From positions 310,001 to 374,000 of the forward strand of contig OZ244812.1 of the NCBI GenBank assembly GCA_965220205.1: a stretch of 64,000 nt of DNA, written 5' to 3'. The position numbers were made by a program, and so were the translations under genes. This document shows positions 1 through 7,717 of the stretch, in pieces; position 1 is the first letter of the stretch; every line of letters begins with the position of its first letter. The stretch is from G965220205 sp965220205. Lineage in GTDB: Bacteria > Chloroflexota > Dehalococcoidia > Lucifugimonadales > Australimonadaceae. The notes below the pieces were generated by a model. It saw only the letters and a list, made by a program, of their open reading frames with translations, made no database searches and was not told the origin of the DNA.

Positions 1-53
1 GTGGACTCTAGCACGCTCCCTTGCGCTGTCAACCGCGGGGCGGCGCGCTCGGC

Positions 54-956
54 CTACGCCTCGACCGTCGTGGGCAGGTCAATCTCGTAGTTCGCCATGA
101 GCGCGTCGAGGAACTCGACGGTCTCCGGATCGGGCGTTACGAGGGGCAGGCGCATGCCGCCCACCGGGAAGCCAGCCCGGTTGATGCAGTACTTGATGGG
201 GATGGGACTCGTGATGACGAAGAGCCCTTTGAACAGCGGCTGCAGACGCTGGTGCTCTTCCTCGGCCCGCTCGAGGTCGCCCGCGACGGCGAGCTCGATC
301 ATGCGCTTGATCTGCTTGCCCACCAGGTGGGAGGCGACGCTGACGACGCCATAGCCGCCGATCCCCATCTGGGCGAACGTATCGCTGTCGTTGCCGCTCC
401 ACACCCGGAAGCCGTCGGGCGCGCCGCTGACGATTGCGGCGGCCTGCGCGATGTCCTCGCACGCCTCCTTGATTCCAATGATGTTCTCCGCTTCCGCCAG
501 CCGGAGCGTAGTCTCGGCGGTCATGTTGGTCACGGTGCGCGAGGGCACGTTGTACAGAATGTTGGGGAGCGGAGTCGCCTCGGCGAGCGCCATGAAGTGG
601 CGGTAGAGGCCCTCCTGCGTGGGCTTGTTGTAGTAGGGCACCACCTGGAGCAGCGCGTCCGCGCCCGCCCGCTCGGCGTCCCGTGAGAGCTTGATCGACT
701 CGCCGGTGCCGTTCGTGCCCGACCCCGCGATGACTGTCGTGGAGTCGCCCACGGCCTCCTTCACCTCGGCCCACAGCCGGTAGTTCTCCTCGGCGAAGAG
801 GGATGGGTTCTCCCCGGTCGTGCCGGTGACCACCAGCCCGTCGCTGCCCGAGGCGGCGAGGGCTCTCGCAAGACGCCGCGCTTGAACGTAGTCCACCTCG
901 CCCTCCGAGTCGAAGGGCGTGACCATCGCCGTGAGGAGTCTGCCTATCTGTTGCAC
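54..956 (-). CDS. dapA: 4-hydroxy-tetrahydrodipicolinate synthase
   Basis: This enzyme condenses pyruvate with aspartate semialdehyde in the diaminopimelate/lysine pathway in the cytoplasm. The 300-residue product has the normal family length. Visible motifs are GTTGEN at 45-50, the YYNKP segment at 108-112, the catalytic Tyr in YNVPSRT (Y135) and the Schiff-base Lys in GIKEA (K163). The start codon is GTG. It is the last gene of a dapB-asd-dapA run on the minus strand, about 110 bases after asd, so it probably shares that transcript. Identification is secure from the conserved active site and from the neighbours. Confidence 0.97.
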   Translation of the reverse strand: MQQIGRLLTAMVTPFDSEGEVDYVQARRLARALAASGSDGLVVTGTTGENPSLFAEENYRLWAEVKEAVGDSTTVIAGSGTNGTGESIKLSRDAERAGADALLQVVPYYNKPTQEGLYRHFMALAEATPLPNILYNVPSRTVTNMTAETTLRLAEAENIIGIKEACEDIAQAAAIVSGAPDGFRVWSGNDSDTFAQMGIGGYGVVSVASHLVGKQIKRMIELAVAGDLERAEEEHQRLQPLFKGLFVITSPIPIKYCINRAGFPVGGMRLPLVTPDPETVEFLDALMANYEIDLPTTVEA

Positions 957-1065
957 GTGCGCCTAGCTCTCAACCGCGCGCCTCCGCTGGGCGCGACATC
1001 GAGATTGTAGTGCCGAAGGCGCTTCCCTGTCGCGCGCCTGAGCTTGCGTAGTTGGCGCTCCGGGC

Positions 1066-2094
1066 TCACGCGTGCTGGCGCGTCCACGCGCCGTGGCGCA
1101 CAACCTCCTCGGCTATCTGAACGGCGTTGAGCGCGGCGCCCTTGCGAAGGTTGTCGCCCACGGTCCACAGAGACAGGCCGTTGTCGAGGGCGAGGTCCTT
1201 GCGGATGCGCCCCACGAACACGTCGTCCTTCCCCGCGGCGTCCCGCGCGAGTGGGTAGTGCTTGAGCGCCACGTCGTCCTGCACGGTGACCCCCAGCGCC
1301 GTGGAGAGCGCCTCTCGCGCCTCGCCGGGCGTCATCGGGTTGGCCATCTCGATGTGGACCGCCTCGCTATGGGAGACCGGGACGGGCACGCGGACGCACG
1401 TCGCCGACACCGGCAGACCGGGCAGGTGCATGACCTTGCGCGTCTCGTCCTGCATCTTGATCTCTTCAGTGGTGTAGTCGCCGTCAGCGAACTCCTCGAC
1501 GTGGGGCAGCACGTTGAATGCGAGAGTGTGTGGGAACGTGGCGTGCCCGGGTTCCCGATCGTCCAGCGTATCCCGCGCCTGCTGCATCAGCTCGAGGATG
1601 CCCCTGCCGCCTGCGCCGGACGCGGACTGGTAGGTGTCGACGATCACCCGCCTGATGGGATTCGCGGCGTGCAGCGGAGCGATGGCCATCAGCATCACGA
1701 TCGTCGAGCAGTTCGGGCTGGAGATGATGCCCTTGTGCTCGCCGATATCGTCCGGATTGATTTCGGGGATGACGAGCGGGACCGCCGGGTCCATGCGCCA
1801 TGCGGAGGACTTGTCGACGACGACGGCGCCCCGCTTCGCCGCCTCCGGAACGAGGGCCTTGCTCGTGCCGCCGCCCGCCGCGAAGAAGACGATATCCGCG
1901 CCGTCGAAGCCGTCGGGCGTCGCCTCGTGAACGGTGAGTTGGCCGCCGCGGAAGTTGAGCTGCAGGCCCTCGGAGCGGGCTGAAGCGAAGAGCCGAAGCT
2001 CCCCGAGGGGGAACGCTCGCTCCTCGAGGATGCTCAGGAGCTGGCCGCCTACTGCTCCGGTGGCGCCAACGATGGCCACGGTGGGGTCGGTCAC
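1066..2094 (-). CDS. asd: Aspartate-semialdehyde dehydrogenase
   Basis: Reduces aspartyl phosphate to aspartate semialdehyde with NADPH, supplying the lysine, threonine and methionine branches. The 342-residue protein begins with an NADP-binding GATGAVGG loop (residues 10-17) and has the catalytic cysteine in SSPNCSTI near residue 128. The start is GTG, preceded by GAAAGGA, a clear ribosome-binding site. It lies 58 bases after dapB and before dapA on the same strand, so all three lysine-branch genes appear to be one operon. Confidence 0.97.
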   Translation of the reverse strand: MTDPTVAIVGATGAVGGQLLSILEERAFPLGELRLFASARSEGLQLNFRGGQLTVHEATPDGFDGADIVFFAAGGGTSKALVPEAAKRGAVVVDKSSAWRMDPAVPLVIPEINPDDIGEHKGIISSPNCSTIVMLMAIAPLHAANPIRRVIVDTYQSASGAGGRGILELMQQARDTLDDREPGHATFPHTLAFNVLPHVEEFADGDYTTEEIKMQDETRKVMHLPGLPVSATCVRVPVPVSHSEAVHIEMANPMTPGEAREALSTALGVTVQDDVALKHYPLARDAAGKDDVFVGRIRKDLALDNGLSLWTVGDNLRKGAALNAVQIAEEVVRHGAWTRQHA

Positions 2095-2152
2095 GATGGG
2101 GGTCCTTTCTCTCTTGCTCAGGTCAGCTCAAACCCAAAACGAAGGGTCGCTG

Positions 2153-2950
2153 CTACAGGCCCATGATCCGGTCGAGGCCGACGACGAGCCCGTCGAGCTC
2201 GCCGACTTTGCGGACGGCCATGAGCACGCCCGGCATATAGCACTCGCGGTTGTTGGTGTCGTGGCGCAGGGTAAGCGTCTGGCCTGGGCCCGCAAAGGTC
2301 ACCTGGTGATGCGCCATGCGTCCGGGCATGCGGGCGGCATGGATGCTGATGCCCTCGTAGTCTCCCCCGCGTGACCCCGTGAGCGGCTCGCGCTCCGGCT
2401 CGTTGCGCTCGAACGGCTCGGGGTGCGCCTCGCGGATTGCCCTCGCGATGCCGAGGGCGGTCCCCGACGGCGCGTCGACCTTCATCTCGTGGTGCTCTTC
2501 AACGAGGTCAACGTAGTCGAAGTACGGGGCCGCCTCGGCCGCGAGACGGCCGAGCAGGACCGCGCCGATGGTGAAGTTCGGCGCGACCACGCCGCCGAGT
2601 CCGTGCTGGCGGCATTGCGCGTCGATGTAGCGAAGCTGCTCATCGCTGAATCCGGTGGTGCCAATGACGGGACGCGCGCCTGCCGCTAGGGCCACGGGGA
2701 CCATGGCCAGGCTCGCGGCTGTCACCGAGAAATCAACGATGGCGTCGGCGGGAGCGTGAGCGAGCGCGGCGCCGACGTCCGTGAAGTAGGGCGCCTGCGT
2801 TGGCAAGGGCGGAAGGTCGCTCGCCGGGACGCGGTCGATCGCCGCGGCGAGGGTCATGTCTGCCGCGTCTTCCACCGCGCGGAGCACTTCCCGGCCGACG
2901 CGGCCGGCTGCCCCGTGGACGGCGACGCGTATGTTGCCCTGACTGGCCAT
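2153..2950 (-). CDS. dapB: 4-hydroxy-tetrahydrodipicolinate reductase
   Basis: Reduces the DapA product with NAD(P)H. The 265-residue protein shows the N-terminal dinucleotide-binding HGAAGRVGR segment (about 12-20), IGTTGFS and the substrate-site motif EEHHEMKVDAPSGT near 151-164, which contains the catalytic His pair and Lys. It is the first gene of the dapB-asd-dapA unit. A perfect TATAAT lies only nine bases before the ATG, so the mRNA is expected to be leaderless or nearly so. Confidence 0.97.
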   Translation of the reverse strand: MASQGNIRVAVHGAAGRVGREVLRAVEDAADMTLAAAIDRVPASDLPPLPTQAPYFTDVGAALAHAPADAIVDFSVTAASLAMVPVALAAGARPVIGTTGFSDEQLRYIDAQCRQHGLGGVVAPNFTIGAVLLGRLAAEAAPYFDYVDLVEEHHEMKVDAPSGTALGIARAIREAHPEPFERNEPEREPLTGSRGGDYEGISIHAARMPGRMAHHQVTFAGPGQTLTLRHDTNNRECYMPGVLMAVRKVGELDGLVVGLDRIMGL

Positions 2951-2959
2951 GATGGCTCG

Positions 2960-2965
2960 ATTATA
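2960..2965 (-). promoter_or_regulatory. -10 box of dapB, leaderless position
   Basis: TATAAT reads on the minus strand and is followed by nine bases and then the dapB ATG. With initiation about seven bases after the box, the transcript would begin within two or three bases of the start codon. No ribosome-binding site fits in that space. No -35 hexamer is convincing. The placement is seen; leaderless translation is inferred. Confidence 0.6.
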
Positions 2966-3000
2966 TCTGTATGGATGCGTCGGCCGGGGCGGAGGGAGCG

Positions 3001-3909
3001 TCAGCGCCCGGCGTTACGGGCGCGCGCCGCCGTTGCCTCGTCGACGCCGCGTTCCCACTCGCGTCCGAGCGGGTCGACCACGTGCAGCGTCATCGTGCCG
3101 ATTCCGCCGACCGTGAAGCGGATGGTGTCGGCGTCCTGGAGCGCGCCGAGCCCCTGATGGTTGGTGCCTGTGCTGATGACGTCGCCGGCGCGCAGTGGGA
3201 ACTGGCGCGTGGCGAACTCGATGCACTCGGGGATCTTGTGCGCCATGTCGGACGTGTTGAACGACTGCCGGGCCTCGTCGTTGTTGGCGATGGAAAGGTC
3301 GATGTTGTGCGGGTCGGGCGCCTCGTCCTTGGTCATGATGAACGGCCCCATGGGTCCGAACGTGCGCCAGGACTTGGTCTGGAAGAAGCTGGTGCGCCCC
3401 TCTGGCCCGATGTTGCGAGCCGAGACGTCGATGAACCCGGTGTAGCCGAACACGTAGTCGTAGGCCTCGTCCTGGCTCACCTTGTCCGGCGCGTCCTTGC
3501 CCATGACGACTGCGAGCTCCGCCTCGTGGTGGAAGATCGACGCCGGCGCCTCGCCGTCCAGGACGATTGTGTCGCCGTCGCCGATGACGCAGTCGGAGTC
3601 CTTGAGGAACGCGTCAATAACGGGCATGGGGCGTTGGCCGTACTCGAGATAGTTGACGGCCATGCAGACGATCTTGTCGGGCCGGGGTATCGGCGGACGG
3701 ATGCGCACTTGGCTCAGCGGCTTGCCCTCGGAGACGTTCACCAGGTTCTGAAAGGGCGTCCGGAGCCGCTCGAAGTTCTGAATGACGAGCGTGATTAGGT
3801 CCTGCGCCGAGTGGGCGTGTACGCCGCTGAGCGCCTCGGAGACGTCGACGATATGGGTGTCGTTCTTGACGACGCCCAAGGTCCAGTCATCGTAGAAGCC
3901 GATCTTCAT
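3001..3909 (-). CDS. Fumarylacetoacetate hydrolase family protein
   Basis: A 302-residue protein with a small N-terminal domain and a FAH-family C-terminal domain from about residue 75. The metal-binding signature is visible: HHEAELAVVMG supplies the Glu pair and GFIDVSARN the Asp, which in this family hold Mg2+ for hydrolysis, decarboxylation or hydration of 2-oxo acids such as acylpyruvates. The exact substrate cannot be read from the sequence. It stands alone between the purA hairpin and dapB, on the same strand as both. Aromatic or organic-acid breakdown is a reasonable role given the dioxygenase genes elsewhere in the window. Confidence 0.85.
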   Translation of the reverse strand: MKIGFYDDWTLGVVKNDTHIVDVSEALSGVHAHSAQDLITLVIQNFERLRTPFQNLVNVSEGKPLSQVRIRPPIPRPDKIVCMAVNYLEYGQRPMPVIDAFLKDSDCVIGDGDTIVLDGEAPASIFHHEAELAVVMGKDAPDKVSQDEAYDYVFGYTGFIDVSARNIGPEGRTSFFQTKSWRTFGPMGPFIMTKDEAPDPHNIDLSIANNDEARQSFNTSDMAHKIPECIEFATRQFPLRAGDVISTGTNHQGLGALQDADTIRFTVGGIGTMTLHVVDPLGREWERGVDEATAARARNAGR

Positions 3910-3938
3910 CGCGTTCCCCCCGTTCGTTCTATTCGGTC

Positions 3939-3972
3939 GCCGTCCTTCCTGTCGTGCACAAGGAAGGACGGC
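3939..3972 (-). terminator. 12-bp perfect hairpin after purA
   Basis: The arms GCCGTCCTTCCT and AGGAAGGACGGC pair without mismatch around a ten-base loop, starting six bases beyond the purA stop codon. No run of T follows on the minus strand, so this is not a textbook intrinsic terminator. It may terminate with the help of factors or protect the 3' end of purA mRNA. It also separates purA from the FAH-family gene downstream. Confidence 0.6.
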
Positions 3973-3978
3973 CGCTCG

Positions 3979-5274
3979 CTACGCTCGCTCCGGGACGATC
4001 GAGCGCACGGTGATGCTCTCGTCCCGCTTCGGTCCCGTGGAGATCAGGTCGATGGGGCAGCCGATGAGCTGCTCGACCCGTTTGACGTAGGCCAGCGCCT
4101 GGGTTGGCAGCTGTCGGATGTCGGTCGCCCCGGCGGTCGGCTCGCTCCAACCCGGGACTTCTTCGTAGATGGGCGTGGATCGCTCCAAGAGTCCAGGCTG
4201 GCTAGGGAAGTGGTCGAGGCGCTTGCCGTCCGCTTCATAGCCAACGCACAGCTTGACCACTGGCATCCCGTCGAGGACGTCCAATCGGGTGAGCACCGCC
4301 GAGGTGAACCCATTGATCGTGGCGCTGTAGCGCGCGGCGAGCGCGTCGAACCACCCCACGCGCCGCGGTCTGCCGGTCGTCGCGCCGTACTCGCTAGCCC
4401 GCTCCCGGATGTCCTCGCCGATCTCGTCGGTGAGCTCCGTCGTGAACGGACCCGCGCCCACTCGCGTCGAGTACGCCTTGAACACGCCGATGATGCCGCG
4501 GATCTCGCTGGGCGGGATTCCGAGGCCGGTGCACGCCCCGCCAATGGAAACGGACGAGGACGTGACGAACGGGTACGTGCCGTGGTCGATGTCGAGCATC
4601 GCGCCCTGAGCCCCCTCGAGGACGACCCGCGCGCCGTTCGCCAGCGCTTCGCCGACGCGCTGCTCAACGGAGACGACATAGGGCCGGAGGCGTGCGCCGT
4701 ATTCGAGGCACTGAGCGTAAAGGTCGTCGAAATCGATCGGCCCTGCCCCGTAGAGCTTCGTCAGGAGCTTGCTCTTTTGGCGGACGACGCCCTCGAGCCG
4801 CTTGCTCAGGAACGCCTCGTCGAGGAGGTCGCCGACGCGTATCCCTTCGCGGGAGGTCTTGTCGGCGTAGGCGGGGCCGATGCCCCTGCCGGTCGTGCCG
4901 ATAGCAGCGTCGCCGCGGCTCTCCTCTTCGAGACGGTCGAGGAGGACGTGGTAGGGCATTACGACGTGGGCGTGGTCGCTCACGAGGAGGCGCGACGTAT
5001 CCACGCCGCGGCTTGCCAGGTCGTCGAGCTCTTGGAGCAGCGAACCCGGGTCGACGACGACGCCGGGACCTATGACGGCGTCAACGTGCGAGCGGAAGAT
5101 CCCAGCGGGCACGAGGTGCAGGGCGAACTCGCCCTTCTCGTTGATGACCGTATGCCCGGCGTTGTTCCCGCCGGAGAAGCGGACGACGATGTCGGCGCGC
5201 TCGGAGAGGAAATCGACGACTTTCCCCTTGCCCTCGTCGCCCCATTGGGCGCCAATGATTCCGAAAGCGGGCAT
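3979..5274 (-). CDS. purA: Adenylosuccinate synthetase
   Basis: First committed step from IMP to AMP, joining IMP and aspartate with GTP. The 431-residue length is standard. The N-terminal GAQWGDEGKGK loop at about 8-18 carries the catalytic Asp and the GTP-binding segment. GNNAGHT (about 35-42) and TTGRGIGP follow, and TTGRPRRVGWFD occurs near 290. The gene is transcribed on its own: a hairpin follows it, and an extended -10 box lies about 90 bases upstream. Confidence 0.98.
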   Translation of the reverse strand: MPAFGIIGAQWGDEGKGKVVDFLSERADIVVRFSGGNNAGHTVINEKGEFALHLVPAGIFRSHVDAVIGPGVVVDPGSLLQELDDLASRGVDTSRLLVSDHAHVVMPYHVLLDRLEEESRGDAAIGTTGRGIGPAYADKTSREGIRVGDLLDEAFLSKRLEGVVRQKSKLLTKLYGAGPIDFDDLYAQCLEYGARLRPYVVSVEQRVGEALANGARVVLEGAQGAMLDIDHGTYPFVTSSSVSIGGACTGLGIPPSEIRGIIGVFKAYSTRVGAGPFTTELTDEIGEDIRERASEYGATTGRPRRVGWFDALAARYSATINGFTSAVLTRLDVLDGMPVVKLCVGYEADGKRLDHFPSQPGLLERSTPIYEEVPGWSEPTAGATDIRQLPTQALAYVKRVEQLIGCPIDLISTGPKRDESITVRSIVPERA

Positions 5275-5332
5275 TACTCTATCCCTCGACCAGCGCTTGG
5301 GCGGTGCGCTCCGGGCCGCGCAAACCCAGCCC

Positions 5333-5350
5333 GCGCTCGTTCCCGAGCGC
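5333..5350 (-). other. Stem-loop in the purA mRNA leader
   Basis: GCGCTCG and CGAGCGC form a perfect 7-bp stem with a four-base loop (GGAA on the transcribed sense). It falls a few bases after the predicted purA transcription start and about 60 bases before the ATG. It could stabilise the leader or take part in control. No known riboswitch is recognised. Confidence 0.35.
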
Positions 5351-5362
5351 AGGCCGCAGCGG

Positions 5363-5371
5363 AGTATATCA
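5363..5371 (-). promoter_or_regulatory. Extended -10 box of purA
   Basis: On the minus strand the sequence reads TGATATACT, which is TG, one base, then TATACT. It lies in the 174-base gap between the ROK kinase gene and purA. No good -35 hexamer is present, and extended -10 promoters do not need one. Confidence 0.5.
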
Positions 5372-5448
5372 GGTGCGGCCTCGGCGTGAACGGGCCACGC
5401 CTGCCGAAACCGGGGGCAACCTGCCGCCGGCGTTTCCGCGATCGGCGC

Positions 5449-6420
5449 CTACTCCGCGAGCGTACTCGCCAGGGCGACGGCCCCCAGCGCTCCAGCGTCG
5501 GCCCCAAGCTCGGGTGGGACCACCGGCAAGTCGCGGCCCATGCCGGCGAACGCTTGCGTTCGCATGATGGCGACGGCCGGCGCGATATATGCGTCCCACT
5601 CATTCGAGAGGCCGCCGCCGATGATCAGGATCCCTGGGTCGATGATGTTGACGAGGCTCGTCAGGCCAGCCGCCATATGCACGATGGCGTTCTCGATGAC
5701 CGACCGCGCAAGCCCGTCGCCCGCGCGCATCGCGGCGAACACGTCCTCTGCGGTCATGCTGCCCCCGGCCAGCGAGGACGGCTCCCCCGACTCGATGCGC
5801 TCCGCGATGATCCGTTCGATTGCCGTGCCGGAGCACATGGATTCCCAGGCGCCGGGCGTCATGCTCTTGCCGTAGGGGCCGTGGGCGTCCACGGTCATGT
5901 GACCGACCTCGCCGGCGTAGCCGGTCGCGCCGGTGTACGGCGCCCCGTCGATGACAATTCCGCCGCCGATGCCGGTGCTGACGGTGACGAAGAGCACGTT
6001 CCCGTAGCCCCGCCCGGCGCCGAACCGCTGCTCGCCGAGCGCCGCGAGGTTCGCGTCGTTCCCGATGGCCGTGGGCACGTCGAGGTGGCCGCGGAACAGC
6101 GCGACGACGGGCGTGCGGGACATCGCGGGGATGTGAGGCGACCAGACCACCGCGCCTTCGCTCGGGACGATTGCGCCGGCGGCGGCAATCCCGGCGGCGC
6201 GGGCGGAGGCAACCCCCGCGTCGGCGAGCGCCCCGCGCGCTGTGGCGGCAATGGTGGCGACGATCTCATCGGCGGACTCGTTAGCGGGTGTAGGGCTCAC
6301 CGACCGGCCGGCGACCGCGCCTTCCGAAGTGGCGGCGACGGCCAGAGTCTTGGTGCCGCCGAGGTCGATGCCGAGGAAGAGCGCTGGGCCGGGCTTGTTA
6401 GCCAACGGTGGGCTGCCCAA
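5449..6420 (-). CDS. ROK-family sugar kinase, probable glucokinase, zinc cysteines missing
   Basis: A 323-residue ROK kinase expected to phosphorylate glucose with ATP. The phosphate-binding GIDLGGTKT loop (about 17-25), the catalytic GNDANLAALGE (around 120-130) and STGIGGGIV are intact. After GHMTVD the family normally has a CxCGxxGC zinc motif. Here the aligned segment reads GPYGKSMTPGAWE, with all three cysteines replaced. Translation starts at TTG, either 6420 or 6405, overlapping the end of treT. The overlap implies coupled translation, and glucose released by TreT acting on trehalose is the likely substrate. Confidence 0.88.
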   Translation of the reverse strand: MGSPPLANKPGPALFLGIDLGGTKTLAVAATSEGAVAGRSVSPTPANESADEIVATIAATARGALADAGVASARAAGIAAAGAIVPSEGAVVWSPHIPAMSRTPVVALFRGHLDVPTAIGNDANLAALGEQRFGAGRGYGNVLFVTVSTGIGGGIVIDGAPYTGATGYAGEVGHMTVDAHGPYGKSMTPGAWESMCSGTAIERIIAERIESGEPSSLAGGSMTAEDVFAAMRAGDGLARSVIENAIVHMAAGLTSLVNIIDPGILIIGGGLSNEWDAYIAPAVAIMRTQAFAGMGRDLPVVPPELGADAGALGAVALASTLAE

Positions 6421-7717
6421 AGCGTGGGGCCGACGCGCCGCCGTTGGTCTGCGGGGGGCCGTGTCGTCGGTCGGCGAGCCCGGTCATGAGCCGCAAGTGG
6501 TCCTCGATGAGGCGCGTCGTGAGGAAGTGCTCGCGAACGTGCTCGATGGCGGCCTTGCCCAGCTCCTCGCGAGCGGCCTCGTCGTTGAGCAGCGCCTCGA
6601 TGGTCGTGGCGAACTCCTCGGTCGTGGACGCAATCCTCCCCACGCGGCCGCCGTCGAGCTGCATCGGGATGCCGCCGGCGGGGGTGCCGACGAACGCCTT
6701 GCCCTTCCACAGCGCCTCGGAGATCACCAAGCCGAACCCTTCGCGGATCGACTTCTGCATGACGACGTCCGCCGCGCGTTGGAACGTATTCACTTCCAGA
6801 TTGCCAACGCCGTTGAGGTTGGTCAGGATGTGGATGTCGAAGTCCTCGCCTGCCTTCCGCACGATGCGTTCGTAGAAGGACCAGGCCTCCGGATCGTCGT
6901 TCGCCATGGAGGCAATCATGATCAGTTGGAGACCTGGCCGCTTCTTCTTCAGTATCCGGTAGACGTCGATGACCCCGAGCGGGTCCTTCCAGGGATCGAA
7001 ACGCGAAATCTGGGCGATGATCGGCCGGTCTGGGTCGATCTCGTACCGCATGAGGACATCGCGCACGATCGTGGGGGAGAGCTCCGCGTTCTTGGTGCTC
7101 GATGGGTCGATAGCGGGGCTGATGATGGAGAGCTCCGGCCCGAGATTCTCCTCTTTGATGTAATCGGCGAGGGTGAAGACCATGCTGTCGTATATCTGGA
7201 CGTGGCCGCGTATGAAGTCCCACACCTCGGGAAGCGCCTCGGTAGTGTCGAGGTGACACCGCCAGATCCATTGCGCGCCGAGGATGTTCGGATCGCGCTC
7301 ACGGAGGTAGTGCAGCAGCCCGGCGGGCTGCGGGTCGTGGACGAAGACGAAATCGTACTCCCCGGTCAGCGCATCGGCGTTGGCGCGGTTGACGTGACGC
7401 CACACGTCAGCCATCTCCGAGGTCCACGGGATGTACATGCCTTGCATCGCGTTATGCATGCTCTTGGTGACGTCGAAGAAGGCCGGCGTCGCTTCTATCG
7501 TCTGCCAATCGGCGTCGAGGCCTAGATCTCGCAGGAGGGGGACGATGCTGTTCAACAGCTCGGCCACGCCGCCGCCGAAGGACGTCGAGTTGATGTGCAG
7601 CACGCGCGCGCCGCGGAGCTGATCGGCTATCGTGAAGATCTCCTCGATCTTCTCGTCGCCAACGTAGGGGCGGTACGCGTATATGGACTTCGGCGTGACT
7701 GGAACGCTGGTAGGCAT
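6398..7717 (-). CDS. treT: Trehalose synthase, glycosyltransferase family 4 (TreT type)
   Basis: A 439-residue GT-B glycosyltransferase that interconverts NDP-glucose plus glucose with trehalose. Visible features are the glycine-rich FGGGVAE loop (about 47-53), the nucleotide-sugar site SRFDPWKDP with its Arg and Lys, and the EX7E motif in EGFGLVISE. The ATG at 7717 was chosen because it overlaps the upstream stop codon (TGATG) and because the longer open frame has a low-complexity Arg-rich lead with no homology. It is followed with overlap by the ROK kinase. Close relatives include trehalose phosphorylases, so the donor is not certain. Confidence 0.88.
   Translation of the reverse strand: MPTSVPVTPKSIYAYRPYVGDEKIEEIFTIADQLRGARVLHINSTSFGGGVAELLNSIVPLLRDLGLDADWQTIEATPAFFDVTKSMHNAMQGMYIPWTSEMADVWRHVNRANADALTGEYDFVFVHDPQPAGLLHYLRERDPNILGAQWIWRCHLDTTEALPEVWDFIRGHVQIYDSMVFTLADYIKEENLGPELSIISPAIDPSSTKNAELSPTIVRDVLMRYEIDPDRPIIAQISRFDPWKDPLGVIDVYRILKKKRPGLQLIMIASMANDDPEAWSFYERIVRKAGEDFDIHILTNLNGVGNLEVNTFQRAADVVMQKSIREGFGLVISEALWKGKAFVGTPAGGIPMQLDGGRVGRIASTTEEFATTIEALLNDEAAREELGKAAIEHVREHFLTTRLIEDHLRLMTGLADRRHGPPQTNGGASAPRFGQPTVG

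Noticed and set aside
1..53. A gene fragment at the left edge
   Set aside because: The 53 bases before the dapA stop codon show no convincing frame or structure.
3811..6489. An 892-codon open frame on the plus strand
   Set aside because: It lies antisense to purA and the ROK kinase gene and its translation is Arg/Asp/Gly-rich with no family motif. Such long antisense frames are expected in GC-rich coding DNA.
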